64,000 nucleotides of DNA from Clostridia bacterium. GTDB taxonomy: Bacteria > Bacillota > Clostridia > Oscillospirales > CAG-272. How positions within the stretch are numbered: the stretch's first letter is position 1; each line of letters begins with the position of its first letter. Shown piece after piece: positions 26,587 to 34,160 of the stretch. Location: the NCBI GenBank assembly GCA_017463125.1, contig JAFTPV010000016.1, positions 1 through 64,000 on the forward strand. Reading direction: 5' to 3'. The notes beneath the pieces are model-generated. The model was not told where the DNA came from, made no database searches, and was given only the letters and a program-made list of their open reading frames with translations. The position numbers were made by a program, and so were the translations under genes.

Positions 26587-26626
26587 AGGTGCTGTTGAAG
26601 AAAATTATCAACAGCACCTATTTTTA
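26587..26626 (+). terminator. Terminator of the structured RNA
   Basis: A perfect 12-bp stem, AGGTGCTGTTGA (26587-26598) with TCAACAGCACCT (26608-26619), then TATTTTTA. It lies between the RNA and the convergent AraC gene and could serve both strands. Confidence 0.9.
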
Positions 26627-26658
26627 TTGGTTTCTACGAGCGCCCTGCTCTTTTTGAT

Positions 26659-27492
26659 TTATCTGTTACAGTTTTTTCTGTAACTTAACGGGCTCGTGTC
26701 CATATACGCCTTAAATATCTTATGGAAATAGTTCGGATTAGAGAAGCCCGCCTTATCCGCTATTTCGTTTATCGGAGTTTCTGTTTCGGAAAGAAGCTCT
26801 AGAGCCTTATTGACTCTCACCGCGTTTATGTAATCCACAGGGGTCTTGCCTATACTTTCCTTGAAGACCTTCGTAAAATAGTCGGCAGATACGTTTACCA
26901 TATCGGCTAAAGTATCTATGTAAATCTTTTCGGTACAATGCTCTCTTATGTATTCAAGCGCAGGTCGCAGGCGCATAACGTTGTGATACACCTGACGCTC
27001 GTGCTCGCCTCGAGTAGCAAAATAGGAGCGGAGTATTGCCGAGATGAGAATGAAGATATTTGCCCTGACGGTGAGTGAGAAGCAAACGTCCTTTGCCGCG
27101 TATTCATCGCACGCTTCGCTGACGGCAAAGGCGAGCTGCTCGTATACCGGATGATCGGGCTTGAAAACGGGAATCTTCGTTTCCGACTGAACGTAGAACA
27201 TATAGAAAAGCTCGGAATCAAGCTTCTGCATATATTCCTCAACCAATGACAAATTAAAGGTTACTATCCTGACAGAAGCCTGCCCTGCGGCCTCAAGACG
27301 AAACACGAGAGAACGGGGTATATAAACGAAATCTCCCTCGGTGACAGAAACGGCTTCCGTACCTATACAGAGTTTTCCCTCGCCTCTGTTCATCTCAAGA
27401 ATGCTTACACCGTCGGGGTAAAAACCGCCGACCGTAATATCATATCCGTCCTTCACCACGATAACGAAGTCTTGATTTTTTTCATCTGTCAT
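26659..27492 (-). CDS. AraC-family transcriptional regulator with cupin sensor domain
   Basis: 277 residues. An N-terminal cupin-like AraC ligand domain (~residues 10-110, GEGKLCIGTEAVSVTEGDFVYIPR) precedes two helix-turn-helix motifs (~175-275: YIDTLADMVNVSADYFTKVFKESIGKTPVDYI and INEIADKAGFSNPNYFHKIFKAY). It probably senses a sugar or metabolite. The only upstream genes on its strand are the CobW pair, 83 bp away; no sugar gene is adjacent, so the target is open. Confidence 0.88.
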   Translation of the reverse strand: MTDEKNQDFVIVVKDGYDITVGGFYPDGVSILEMNRGEGKLCIGTEAVSVTEGDFVYIPRSLVFRLEAAGQASVRIVTFNLSLVEEYMQKLDSELFYMFYVQSETKIPVFKPDHPVYEQLAFAVSEACDEYAAKDVCFSLTVRANIFILISAILRSYFATRGEHERQVYHNVMRLRPALEYIREHCTEKIYIDTLADMVNVSADYFTKVFKESIGKTPVDYINAVRVNKALELLSETETPINEIADKAGFSNPNYFHKIFKAYMDTSPLSYRKNCNR

Positions 27493-27575
27493 AAGAATCC
27501 ACCCCTTTCTTCTCGGTTAACTCGTTTTTTGGTTTTCCATATTTATTATATGGCAGAAACGATTTTGGCGGCGGT

Positions 27576-28517
27576 TCAATAGAAAGTCGCGACCTCTTCT
27601 GTCGGTCTTTCTGCCATCTCTATATGCGTAACAGAGAGGACGGGTCCGCGCGCGCGGTAGAGCTTCGAGTACTCCTCGGTGAGCTTGCCCTCGACTATCA
27701 CCCAATCGCGAGTTTTCAGTTTAAGATTTCCGGTTCCTACCGCTACGACACCGCGATAGGCAATGTCATCAGCGCAGCAGACCATAATGTGCCTGCCGAT
27801 AGCGAAATGCCCCTTTGGCAGACTCGGGTCAATAGCTACGATGCCCTTGAACCTTACGGTCTTGCCCTCATATTTTCCAAACTCCTCGGTCATATCCCTA
27901 TAGAAGAGGGCGAAATCCTCGTCCTTTATCTCTATCACAGGGGCAGCAAGGTCAAAGGGTAATGGATCCTCGAAGGTGTCGAACTCTATCTCCCCCTCTG
28001 TGTCCTCATAGCAAATATTCGCCTTTCTGCTGACGCCTCTGACTATTTTATGAAGCTCAAGCTTGTCAGTATCGGGTTTCACTCTGTTAAAGACAACCAT
28101 CTCGCAGCTCGTAAGCTTGTCAACCATAAGCTGACGCATATTGGCGTTATAGCTTTTTGCCGTTGATGAATCGACAATCAGTATCTCCTGGTACACCATC
28201 CAATTTTCCGGAAGAGCGTTATAGAAGCGGTCGAGCATCCACATACCGTTATACTCCATCACGACGATGTCGGCACCCGCACGCTTTGCGGCGGCACTCA
28301 AGCGGTCTGTGGTTATTTTTTGCTCGTCGTCAAAAATAGCGAGCGATACGTTATCACCAAAGTCCGAAGGGTCAAGCTCCTCTTCACCCTCCTCGCATAA
28401 AATTACAAGATACTTTCTTTTACCGTCGTTAAAATTCGGGTCCTTCATTGTTTCAGCGATAAAGCTCGTTTTGCCCGCCTCGAGAAAGCCCGTAAAAAGA
28501 TATATCGGTGTTTCCAT
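27576..28517 (-). CDS. COG0523/CobW-type GTPase domain fused to a DUF1980-like (YcgQ) domain
   Basis: 313 residues. The first ~180 resemble a G3E GTPase: P-loop GFLEAGKTSF (residues 9-18), IVVMEYNG and VFNRVKPD as the G4-like NKxD variant. The CxCC metal-site motif of COG0523 is missing (CEEGEEEL instead). The C-terminal third (FKGIVAIDPSLPKGHFAIGRHIMVCCADDIAYRGVVA) matches the DUF1980 domain of YcgQ, which works with a YcgR permease and is linked in bacilli to zinc limitation. Only three bases separate it from the downstream end of the second CobW gene, so both form one operon. Metal handling is inferred. Confidence 0.72.
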   Translation of the reverse strand: METPIYLFTGFLEAGKTSFIAETMKDPNFNDGKRKYLVILCEEGEEELDPSDFGDNVSLAIFDDEQKITTDRLSAAAKRAGADIVVMEYNGMWMLDRFYNALPENWMVYQEILIVDSSTAKSYNANMRQLMVDKLTSCEMVVFNRVKPDTDKLELHKIVRGVSRKANICYEDTEGEIEFDTFEDPLPFDLAAPVIEIKDEDFALFYRDMTEEFGKYEGKTVRFKGIVAIDPSLPKGHFAIGRHIMVCCADDIAYRGVVAVGTGNLKLKTRDWVIVEGKLTEEYSKLYRARGPVLSVTHIEMAERPTEEVATFY

Positions 28518-28520
28518 TTG

Positions 28521-29543
28521 TTAAATTCCGAACAGTTCCTTTATTTTTTCGTTATCAATTCCCGCGCCTATGACGCAAATTCTGCCGATGATGCCTGCTG
28601 CGCCCTCACGGACGTCTGCCTCACCGGGAATGTAGTCAAAGTGTAACCACTTACCACATTTACATTCAACTATGCCCTTTGCCCTAAGGATCATACCGTA
28701 ATCGTCGCCCTCGGAAAAGCTCTCAAGGATTTCTTTGATCTCTTCCTTTGTGAATTTCTTGGTAGTTTCCGCACCGAAGGACGAGAACACCTCGTCTGCG
28801 TGATGGTGATGATGGCCGTGACCTCCGCAGCCACAGCTACACTCTTCGTCATGGTCACGATGATGCTCGTGGCAATGACAATCTTCATCGTGGTCGTGAT
28901 GATGCTCGTGATGCTCCTCTTCAAGAGCCTTCATAGCATCAGCAAGAGTATCACGCTGCTCCATAGCGGCAAGAATATCCTTGCCGTCAAGGCTGTCCCA
29001 AGGGGTTGTAACTATTGTAGCCTCGGCATTATGCTCACGGAGCATCTCCACTGCAGCAGCAACCTTCTCGTCCTTTGCCTTCTGGGTATGGGAGAGTACG
29101 ATGGCAGAGGCGTTTGCTATCTGGTCGTTATAGAACTCGCCAAAGTTCTTCATATACATTTTCACCTTATTAACGTCGGCAACGGTGGTAAAGCAATTAA
29201 GGTTTGCACCGTGCTCCTCGGCGGTCTTTGCCGCTCTAATAACGTCAGAGAGCTTACCTACTCCCGAGGGCTCAATTATAATTCTGTCGGGGCTATATTC
29301 CTCGATAACCTTGACGAGCGCCTTAGAAAAATCGCCAACCAGCGAGCAGCAGATACAGCCAGAGTTCATCTCGGTTATCTCAATGCCGGCATCGGCAAGG
29401 AAGCCGCCGTCAATGCCAATCTCGCCGAACTCGTTCTCTATGAGAACTACCTTTTCACCGGCATAAGCCTCCTTTATCATCTTTTTTATAAGCGTGGTCT
29501 TTCCCGCGCCGAGAAAGCCGGAAAAAATATCTATTTTCGTCAT
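28521..29543 (-). CDS. COG0523/CobW-family GTP-binding metallochaperone with His-rich metal tail
   Basis: 340 residues. Walker A GFLGAGKTTL (9-18), the CxCC motif SGCICCS (Cys63, Cys65, Cys66), IIEPSGVGKLSDV and the C-terminal CobW_C domain (KGIVECKCGKWLHFDY, ~295-310) give the standard G3E architecture. Residues ~205-250 form a histidine/aspartate/cysteine-rich metal-binding segment. Relatives deliver zinc, cobalt or iron under metal limitation (ZNG1/ZigA/YjiA/nitrile hydratase activators). It has its own TTGACT-17-TATAAT promoter and GGAGG site. The metal cannot be read from sequence; zinc is most likely. Confidence 0.9.
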   Translation of the reverse strand: MTKIDIFSGFLGAGKTTLIKKMIKEAYAGEKVVLIENEFGEIGIDGGFLADAGIEITEMNSGCICCSLVGDFSKALVKVIEEYSPDRIIIEPSGVGKLSDVIRAAKTAEEHGANLNCFTTVADVNKVKMYMKNFGEFYNDQIANASAIVLSHTQKAKDEKVAAAVEMLREHNAEATIVTTPWDSLDGKDILAAMEQRDTLADAMKALEEEHHEHHHDHDEDCHCHEHHRDHDEECSCGCGGHGHHHHHADEVFSSFGAETTKKFTKEEIKEILESFSEGDDYGMILRAKGIVECKCGKWLHFDYIPGEADVREGAAGIIGRICVIGAGIDNEKIKELFGI

Positions 29544-29581
29544 TTTTACTCCTCCAAAAATGAAAATATTTTAACAAATAT

Positions 29582-29610
29582 ATTATATTATAAATAAGAA
29601 AAAAAGTCAA
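29582..29610 (-). promoter_or_regulatory. Promoter of the CobW pair
   Basis: TTGACT (29605-29610), 17-bp spacer, TATAAT (29582-29587) on the minus strand. No clear Zur palindrome was found around it. Confidence 0.85.
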
Positions 29611-29669
29611 GGAAAATTCCCTCGTTTAAGCGATGAATTTTTACCTAGAATCTTTTTTTACAAAAGGTA

Positions 29670-29698
29670 TTGACATACAGATCATTATATGATAAAAT
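29670..29698 (+). promoter_or_regulatory. Promoter of the lysine operon
   Basis: TTGACA (29670-29675), 17-bp spacer, TAAAAT (29693-29698), ending a few bases before the riboswitch. Confidence 0.85.
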
Positions 29699-29710
29699 AT
29701 GTCATATCTA

Positions 29711-29873
29711 AAGATAGAGGCGCACTTTCACGAAGAGTACCGCACGTTATACGGCTGCCGAGGCTGTGCGGAAAAGGCGTGGGTGCCGAAGCGGGTGCTG
29801 TGGCAGGCATCTTTAGCTGGCAGTACGGATAATATCCGTCCTGTTGTCGCAACTCATTGCGAAGAGCTATCAG
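29711..29873 (+). promoter_or_regulatory. Lysine riboswitch (L box)
   Basis: The leader has the class landmarks in order: AGATAGAGGCGC at 29712-29723, AGAGTACC, GTGCCGAAGC in the middle, GCTGGC, then TGTTGTC and the closing AGAGCTATC (29863-29871). P1 pairs GATAG (29713-29717) with CTATC (29867-29871). Lysine binding would stabilise this fold and favour the terminator that follows, turning off dapA-dapB-ddh-lysA. Its place directly before dapA agrees with that role. Confidence 0.93.
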
Positions 29874-29922
29874 ATGAGCATTTTTGTGCATATTCCTTTT
29901 GCATTTTTATGACTTTATCGGA

Positions 29923-29950
29923 GGTAGCTTTTTGCGAGCTATCTTTTTTT
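29923..29950 (+). terminator. Riboswitch-controlled terminator before dapA
   Basis: GGTAGCT (29923-29929) pairs with AGCTATC (29937-29943), then eight T. GAGCTATC in this hairpin repeats the 3' P1 strand, so an antiterminator between GATAG and this copy is likely without lysine. Confidence 0.85.
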
Positions 29951-29980
29951 AATTCGCTTATAAAATTTGGAGGACATATT

Positions 29981-30865
29981 ATGAAAAACACAGTTTTTAC
30001 AGGAGCCGCGACCGCAATCGTCACGCCTCTCACCAAGGACGGCATTGACTACGAGCAGTTTGGAAGGCTGATTGATTGGCAGATTGAAGAAGGAATTGCG
30101 GCTATCGTTGCGGTTGGCACGACCGGTGAGGGCTCTACCCTTACGGACGAAGAGCACAAGGAGGCTATCAAGTTCTGTGTTGAAAAGGTTGGAGGAAGAG
30201 TTCCCGTTATTGCGGGTACCGGCTCTAACGATACTGCTTACGCTATCGAGCTGACGAAATATGCCTGCGAGGTAGGCGCAGACGCTATGCTCCTCGTAAC
30301 CCCATATTACAACAAAGCGACGCAGAAGGGACTTATCGAATCCTTCCGTGCTGTTGCAGACGCTTCGACCAAGCCCTGCATACTCTACAACGTTCCGTCA
30401 AGAACAGGTTGCAATCTGCTTCCTAAAACGGTTGCGGCTCTTGCTGACCACCCGAACATCGTAGCCATCAAGGAGGCATCCGGTAATATTTCGCAAATCG
30501 CAGAGCTTGCGGCTCTCGTCGGTGACAAGATAGATATCTACTCGGGTAATGACGACCAGATTGTTCCAATTCTCTCCCTCGGAGGCAAGGGCGTTATCTC
30601 GGTTCTCTCAAACATTATGCCAAGGGCTACGCAAAAGATATGTGACGACTATATGAGCGGTAACACAGGAGAGGCTCTTAAAGTGCAGCTCGAGCTTCTT
30701 CCCCTTATCAACGCGCTCTTCTGTGAGGTAAACCCGATTCCCGCAAAGGCGGCTGTTTGCGCTATGGGATACTGCGAAAATTATCTTCGCCTTCCCCTTA
30801 CTCCTATGGAAGCTGAAAACGAGGCAAAGCTTCTTTCTCTTATGAAGGAACAAAATCTTATTTAA
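29981..30865 (+). CDS. dapA: 4-hydroxy-tetrahydrodipicolinate synthase
   Basis: 294 residues from ATG 29981, with GGAGG at 29969-29973 after the riboswitch terminator. Lys164 (VAIKEASG) forms the Schiff base with pyruvate; Tyr136 (LYNVPSRTG) and the Thr-Thr pair in GTTGEG (46-51) complete the proton relay. It condenses pyruvate with aspartate semialdehyde, the first committed step to lysine and cell-wall diaminopimelate. Length is standard. Confidence 0.96.
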   Translation: MKNTVFTGAATAIVTPLTKDGIDYEQFGRLIDWQIEEGIAAIVAVGTTGEGSTLTDEEHKEAIKFCVEKVGGRVPVIAGTGSNDTAYAIELTKYACEVGADAMLLVTPYYNKATQKGLIESFRAVADASTKPCILYNVPSRTGCNLLPKTVAALADHPNIVAIKEASGNISQIAELAALVGDKIDIYSGNDDQIVPILSLGGKGVISVLSNIMPRATQKICDDYMSGNTGEALKVQLELLPLINALFCEVNPIPAKAAVCAMGYCENYLRLPLTPMEAENEAKLLSLMKEQNLI

Positions 30866-30877
30866 GAAGGAATTTTT

Positions 30878-31657
30878 ATGAACATATTACTCAGCGGTAT
30901 CGGCGGCCACATGGGCCGTGAGGTAGCTAAGCTTGCTAAAGAGGGATACAGAGGCGCGAGTCTTGCATGCGGAGTTGATCCCTACTCCTCGGAGGAGTGC
31001 GGCGTTACGGTATATAAATCTTTTGCAGACGTTTTAGATGAAAAGATTGACTGCATCGTAGATTTTTCTCACCACTCGGTAACGGAGGAGCTTATCTCCT
31101 TTGCCAAAGCGAGAGAGCTGCCCCTCATCGTTGCTACGACCGGTCATACAGAAAGCGAGATTTCCCTGATAAAAAACGCAGCAGAATACATCCCTGTCTT
31201 TTATTCCGGAAACATGTCACTTGGTATTGCACTGCTTATGGAGCTTGCCAAAACTGTGGCAGCGGCTATGCCGGAGGCTGAGATTGAAATAATTGAGCGT
31301 CATCATAACAGAAAGCTTGACGCGCCGAGCGGTACAGCGCTTATGCTAGCTGACGCTATCATAGACGTGCGCCCCGAGGCGTATACTAACCTTGGCAGAA
31401 GCGGTCAAGGAAAGAGGACCAAGGACGAAATCGGAATACACTCTGTCAGAATGGGAAATATAGTTGGTGAGCACGAGGTTATAATCGGAACTCCTAACCA
31501 GACTATTACCCTCAAGCACGAGGCTCACGACAGAGCCCTCTTTGCCGAAGGTGCTCTCGCTGCTGCTGAATTTATTATCGGCTGTCCGAAGGGGCTTTAC
31601 GACATGAAAAGCATCGTCGGCGAAAAGAGCTACGACGACATTATCGTAGCAAACTAA
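30878..31657 (+). CDS. dapB: 4-hydroxy-tetrahydrodipicolinate reductase
   Basis: 259 residues. The nucleotide-binding loop is SGIGGHMGREV (6-16) and the catalytic/substrate region is IERHHNRKLDAPSGTAL (~148-164), the family signature. The middle VDFSHH-x-x-T motif and the SGNMSLG segment are also present. It reduces the DapA product with NAD(P)H. It lies 12 bp after dapA and 19 bp before ddh in the riboswitch-controlled operon. Confidence 0.96.
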   Translation: MNILLSGIGGHMGREVAKLAKEGYRGASLACGVDPYSSEECGVTVYKSFADVLDEKIDCIVDFSHHSVTEELISFAKARELPLIVATTGHTESEISLIKNAAEYIPVFYSGNMSLGIALLMELAKTVAAAMPEAEIEIIERHHNRKLDAPSGTALMLADAIIDVRPEAYTNLGRSGQGKRTKDEIGIHSVRMGNIVGEHEVIIGTPNQTITLKHEAHDRALFAEGALAAAEFIIGCPKGLYDMKSIVGEKSYDDIIVAN

Positions 31658-31676
31658 CCTATTTTTTGAGGAAAAT

Positions 31677-32654
31677 ATGAAAATAGCAATTTACGGTTAC
31701 GGCAATCTCGGCAAAGGCGTCGAGTGCGCAACAAAATATCATAAGGATGCGGAGCTTGTGGGCGTTTTCACCCGCAGAGAGCCGAGTACAGTAAAGACCG
31801 TGCTTGACACGCCGGTTTTCTCCGTCGACAAGCTACTTGATTTTAAGGATAAGATAGACGTGCTGATCATCTGCGGCGGAAGCGCAACCGATCTTCCCGA
31901 GATGACCCCCTCTCTTGCTAAGGATTTTAGTGTCCTTGACAGCTTTGATACTCACGCTAAAATCCCCGAGCATTTCGAGAGAGTTGACAAGGCGGCAAGA
32001 GAGGGCGGCAACATCGCGCTTATATCGGGTGGATGGGATCCCGGGCTCTTCTCTATCGCGCGTCTTTACGCATCGAGCGTTCTTCCTGAGGGGGCGGACT
32101 ACACCTTCTGGGGTCGGGGAGTCAGCCAGGGGCATTCCGATGCTATACGCAGGATAGATGGCGTCCTTGACGCAAGGCAGTATACGGTTCCGGTCCCCGA
32201 GGCTATCGAATCTGTCAGAGGTGGTGACACTCCCTCGCTCACAACCAGAGAAAAGCACAAGCGAGAGTGCTACGTTGCCATAGCAGATGGCGCTGATAAA
32301 GCAAGGATTGAAAAAGAAATCAAGACTATGCCAAACTACTTTGCCGACTACGATACGACGGTGACCTTCGTTTCTGCGGAAGAGTTAAGGATGGCTCATT
32401 CGGGTCTGCCTCACGGCGGTTCCGTAATCAGAAACGGAAAAACAGGCAAGGACGGTGAGAACACTCACACGGTTGAGTTCAGCCTACGCCTTGACTCAAA
32501 CCCAGAGTTTACCGCAAGCGTTCTCGTGGCATACGCAAGAGCTATATACAAGATGAAAGCGCGCGGTGAGGTTGGCTGCAAGACGGTCTTTGACGTTGCG
32601 CCCTGCGACCTCTCTCCCCTATCACCTGAGGAGCTCAGGAAAAAGATGCTATAA
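31677..32654 (+). CDS. ddh: meso-Diaminopimelate dehydrogenase
   Basis: 325 residues. The Rossmann start YGYGNLGKGV (6-15) is followed by FTRREP, which binds NADP phosphate. The catalytic and substrate regions ISGGWDPGLFS (~119-129), FWGRGVSQGHSDAIRRI and LPHGG are typical of Ddh. It makes meso-DAP from tetrahydrodipicolinate in one step, bypassing the succinylase or acetylase branches, in agreement with the absence of dapD/E/F nearby. The context dapB-ddh-lysA supports the call. Confidence 0.93.
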   Translation: MKIAIYGYGNLGKGVECATKYHKDAELVGVFTRREPSTVKTVLDTPVFSVDKLLDFKDKIDVLIICGGSATDLPEMTPSLAKDFSVLDSFDTHAKIPEHFERVDKAAREGGNIALISGGWDPGLFSIARLYASSVLPEGADYTFWGRGVSQGHSDAIRRIDGVLDARQYTVPVPEAIESVRGGDTPSLTTREKHKRECYVAIADGADKARIEKEIKTMPNYFADYDTTVTFVSAEELRMAHSGLPHGGSVIRNGKTGKDGENTHTVEFSLRLDSNPEFTASVLVAYARAIYKMKARGEVGCKTVFDVAPCDLSPLSPEELRKKML

Positions 32655-32677
32655 TTCTATAATGAGGATTAGGAAAA

Positions 32678-34000
32678 TTGGTTTTAACTAAAGTGAAAAA
32701 CGAGATGATATGTAAAAATCTCGAAAGAGGCGACGGAGGCGAGCTTTTATTTGCCGGCAGGTCCGTCATCCAGCTTGCTAAAAAATACGGCACTCCTCTA
32801 TACGTTTACGACGAGGAGCGAATCAGAGAAAAATGCAGAGCATATCTTCAAGCGGTTAAGGAGGGGTTTGGCGACTCGTCCGAGGTGATGTATGCGTCAA
32901 AGGCGGCATCCTTCAAGCGTCTTTATGAAATTATGCGCGAGGAGGGGATGGGCATTGACGTGGTTTCAAGAGGCGAGATATACGCGGCATCGATGGCAGA
33001 CTTCCCTCTCGAGCGAGCATATTTCCACTCAAACAACAAGACGGACGAGGACATACGCTACGCGATAGAGCGAGGTGTCGGTCATTTCGTAGTTGACAAC
33101 GCAGAGGAGCTTCACGCAATCGACGCTATCGTGAGCGAATACGGTAAAAAGCAAAAGGTCCTGCTCAGAATAACCCCCGGTATTGATCCGCATACATACG
33201 CGGCGGTAGCAACCGGAAAGGTTGACTCTAAGTTCGGCTCGGCTATCGAAACGGGACAGGCTATGGAAATCACCTCGCTTGCTCTGAGCCTTGATAATAT
33301 AGAGCTTGAGGGCTTCCACTGTCACGTAGGCTCACAGCTCTTTGACGAGGACGTTTACCTTATGACGAGCAGCGTTATGCTGGAGTTTATCGCGGACGTT
33401 AAGGACACTATCGGTTATATGACAAAGGCTCTTGACATTGGCGGCGGCTTTGGAGTAAGATATATTGCGTCGCAGCCAGAGCTTGATATACGGAAAACGG
33501 TGCTTGCTATTGCCGACTTTATGAAAAGGAAGGCGTCGGAGCTTGGTATCGGGCTTCCGAAAATCTCCTTTGAGCCGGGAAGATCCATAGTTGCGGATGC
33601 GGCTCTTACGGCGTACACCGTCGGAACTGTCAAGAGAATACCCGGATACAAGTCATACGTTTCGGTTGACGGCGGTATGACGGACAATCCTCGCTATGCT
33701 CTCTACGGAGCACCGTACACTATCATCCCCTGCATTGATAAGGGTGAGGACACCGAGGCTTATTCAGTTGTCGGAAGGTGCTGCGAGAGCGGTGATATTC
33801 TTCAAGAAAATGTTCCTCTGCCCAAAAGCATCGGGCGCGGTGATATTATCGCCTGCCTAACGAGCGGCGCATACCATTACTCAATGGCGTCAAATTACAA
33901 CAAGATCCCAAGACCGCCTATCGTTATGATAAACGAAAAAGAAGACTACGTTGCGGTAAGGCGCGAGACCGTCGAGGACCTTTTGGCACTTGACGTATAA
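32678..34000 (+). CDS. lysA: Diaminopimelate decarboxylase
   Basis: 440 residues starting with TTG at 32678, nine bases after GAGGA (32664-32668); an ATG at 32705 has no good ribosome site. Lys75 in MYASKAASFK carries PLP; EGFHCHVGSQ, GGGFGVRY, SFEPGRSIVADA and the CCESGD motif near the C-terminus (residue ~369) follow the family order. It removes CO2 from meso-DAP to give lysine and ends the operon, with a strong terminator 10 bases later. Confidence 0.95.
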   Translation: MVLTKVKNEMICKNLERGDGGELLFAGRSVIQLAKKYGTPLYVYDEERIREKCRAYLQAVKEGFGDSSEVMYASKAASFKRLYEIMREEGMGIDVVSRGEIYAASMADFPLERAYFHSNNKTDEDIRYAIERGVGHFVVDNAEELHAIDAIVSEYGKKQKVLLRITPGIDPHTYAAVATGKVDSKFGSAIETGQAMEITSLALSLDNIELEGFHCHVGSQLFDEDVYLMTSSVMLEFIADVKDTIGYMTKALDIGGGFGVRYIASQPELDIRKTVLAIADFMKRKASELGIGLPKISFEPGRSIVADAALTAYTVGTVKRIPGYKSYVSVDGGMTDNPRYALYGAPYTIIPCIDKGEDTEAYSVVGRCCESGDILQENVPLPKSIGRGDIIACLTSGAYHYSMASNYNKIPRPPIVMINEKEDYVAVRRETVEDLLALDV

Positions 34001-34010
34001 TAAAAGGTAT

Positions 34011-34051
34011 AAAAAACAGACTTAAAGGCACGCCCGTTAAGTCTGTTTTTT
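34011..34051 (+). terminator. Intrinsic terminator of the lysine operon
   Basis: Long A/T-flanked stem: ACAGACTTAA pairs with TTAAGTCTGT, then a run of T. Confidence 0.9.
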
Positions 34052-34088
34052 ATTTGCTTTTCATAAAGGAATCTATCACGTGTGCGAT

Positions 34089-34160
34089 TTAGTCGGTAAG
34101 GGCACGGCAGGCTGTATCTGTAAGATGAACACCATCAGTCGTGTACTCCGAAATTATGAC
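34089..34160 (-). pseudogene. Possible C-terminal remnant of an SGNH/GDSL hydrolase
   Basis: On the minus strand a frame ending at TAA 34089-34091 reads ISEYTTDGVHLTDTACRALTD. DGVHLT followed by an Ala/Arg helix is the final Asp-x-x-His block of SGNH-family esterases. The rest of such a gene is missing: upstream the frame runs into the 3' end of the AraC gene in another phase. This looks like the stub of a deleted gene, but it is short and could be chance. Confidence 0.35.

Larger units (their letters stand above)
26205..26626 (+). ncRNA. Candidate structured noncoding RNA of about 420 nt
   Basis: A transcript bounded by a consensus-like promoter and a 12-bp terminator carries several long-range perfect stems. 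P1: GAGGCCAAG (26209-26217) with CTTGGCTC (26261-26268), one bulge. P2: AGGATAC (26285-26291) with GTATCCT (26381-26387). P3 nested in P2: 26328-26336 with 26372-26379, one bulge. P4: TGTGATACAC (26409-26418) with 26489-26499, one bulge. P5 nested in P4: GAGTA (26460-26464) with TACTC (26470-26474). Stems are joined by A-rich linkers, as in structured RNAs with tertiary contacts. Conserved elements of RNase P RNA, tmRNA, SRP RNA or 6S RNA were looked for and not found. Confidence 0.65.

Noticed and set aside
26205..26626. RNase P RNA, tmRNA, 6S RNA or SRP RNA as identity of the structured RNA
   Set aside because: The GAGGAAAGTCC and ACAGAA elements of RNase P, a tag-peptide frame with CCA end for tmRNA, the SRP GGAA/GCAGCC loop, and the single bulged rod of 6S were not found.
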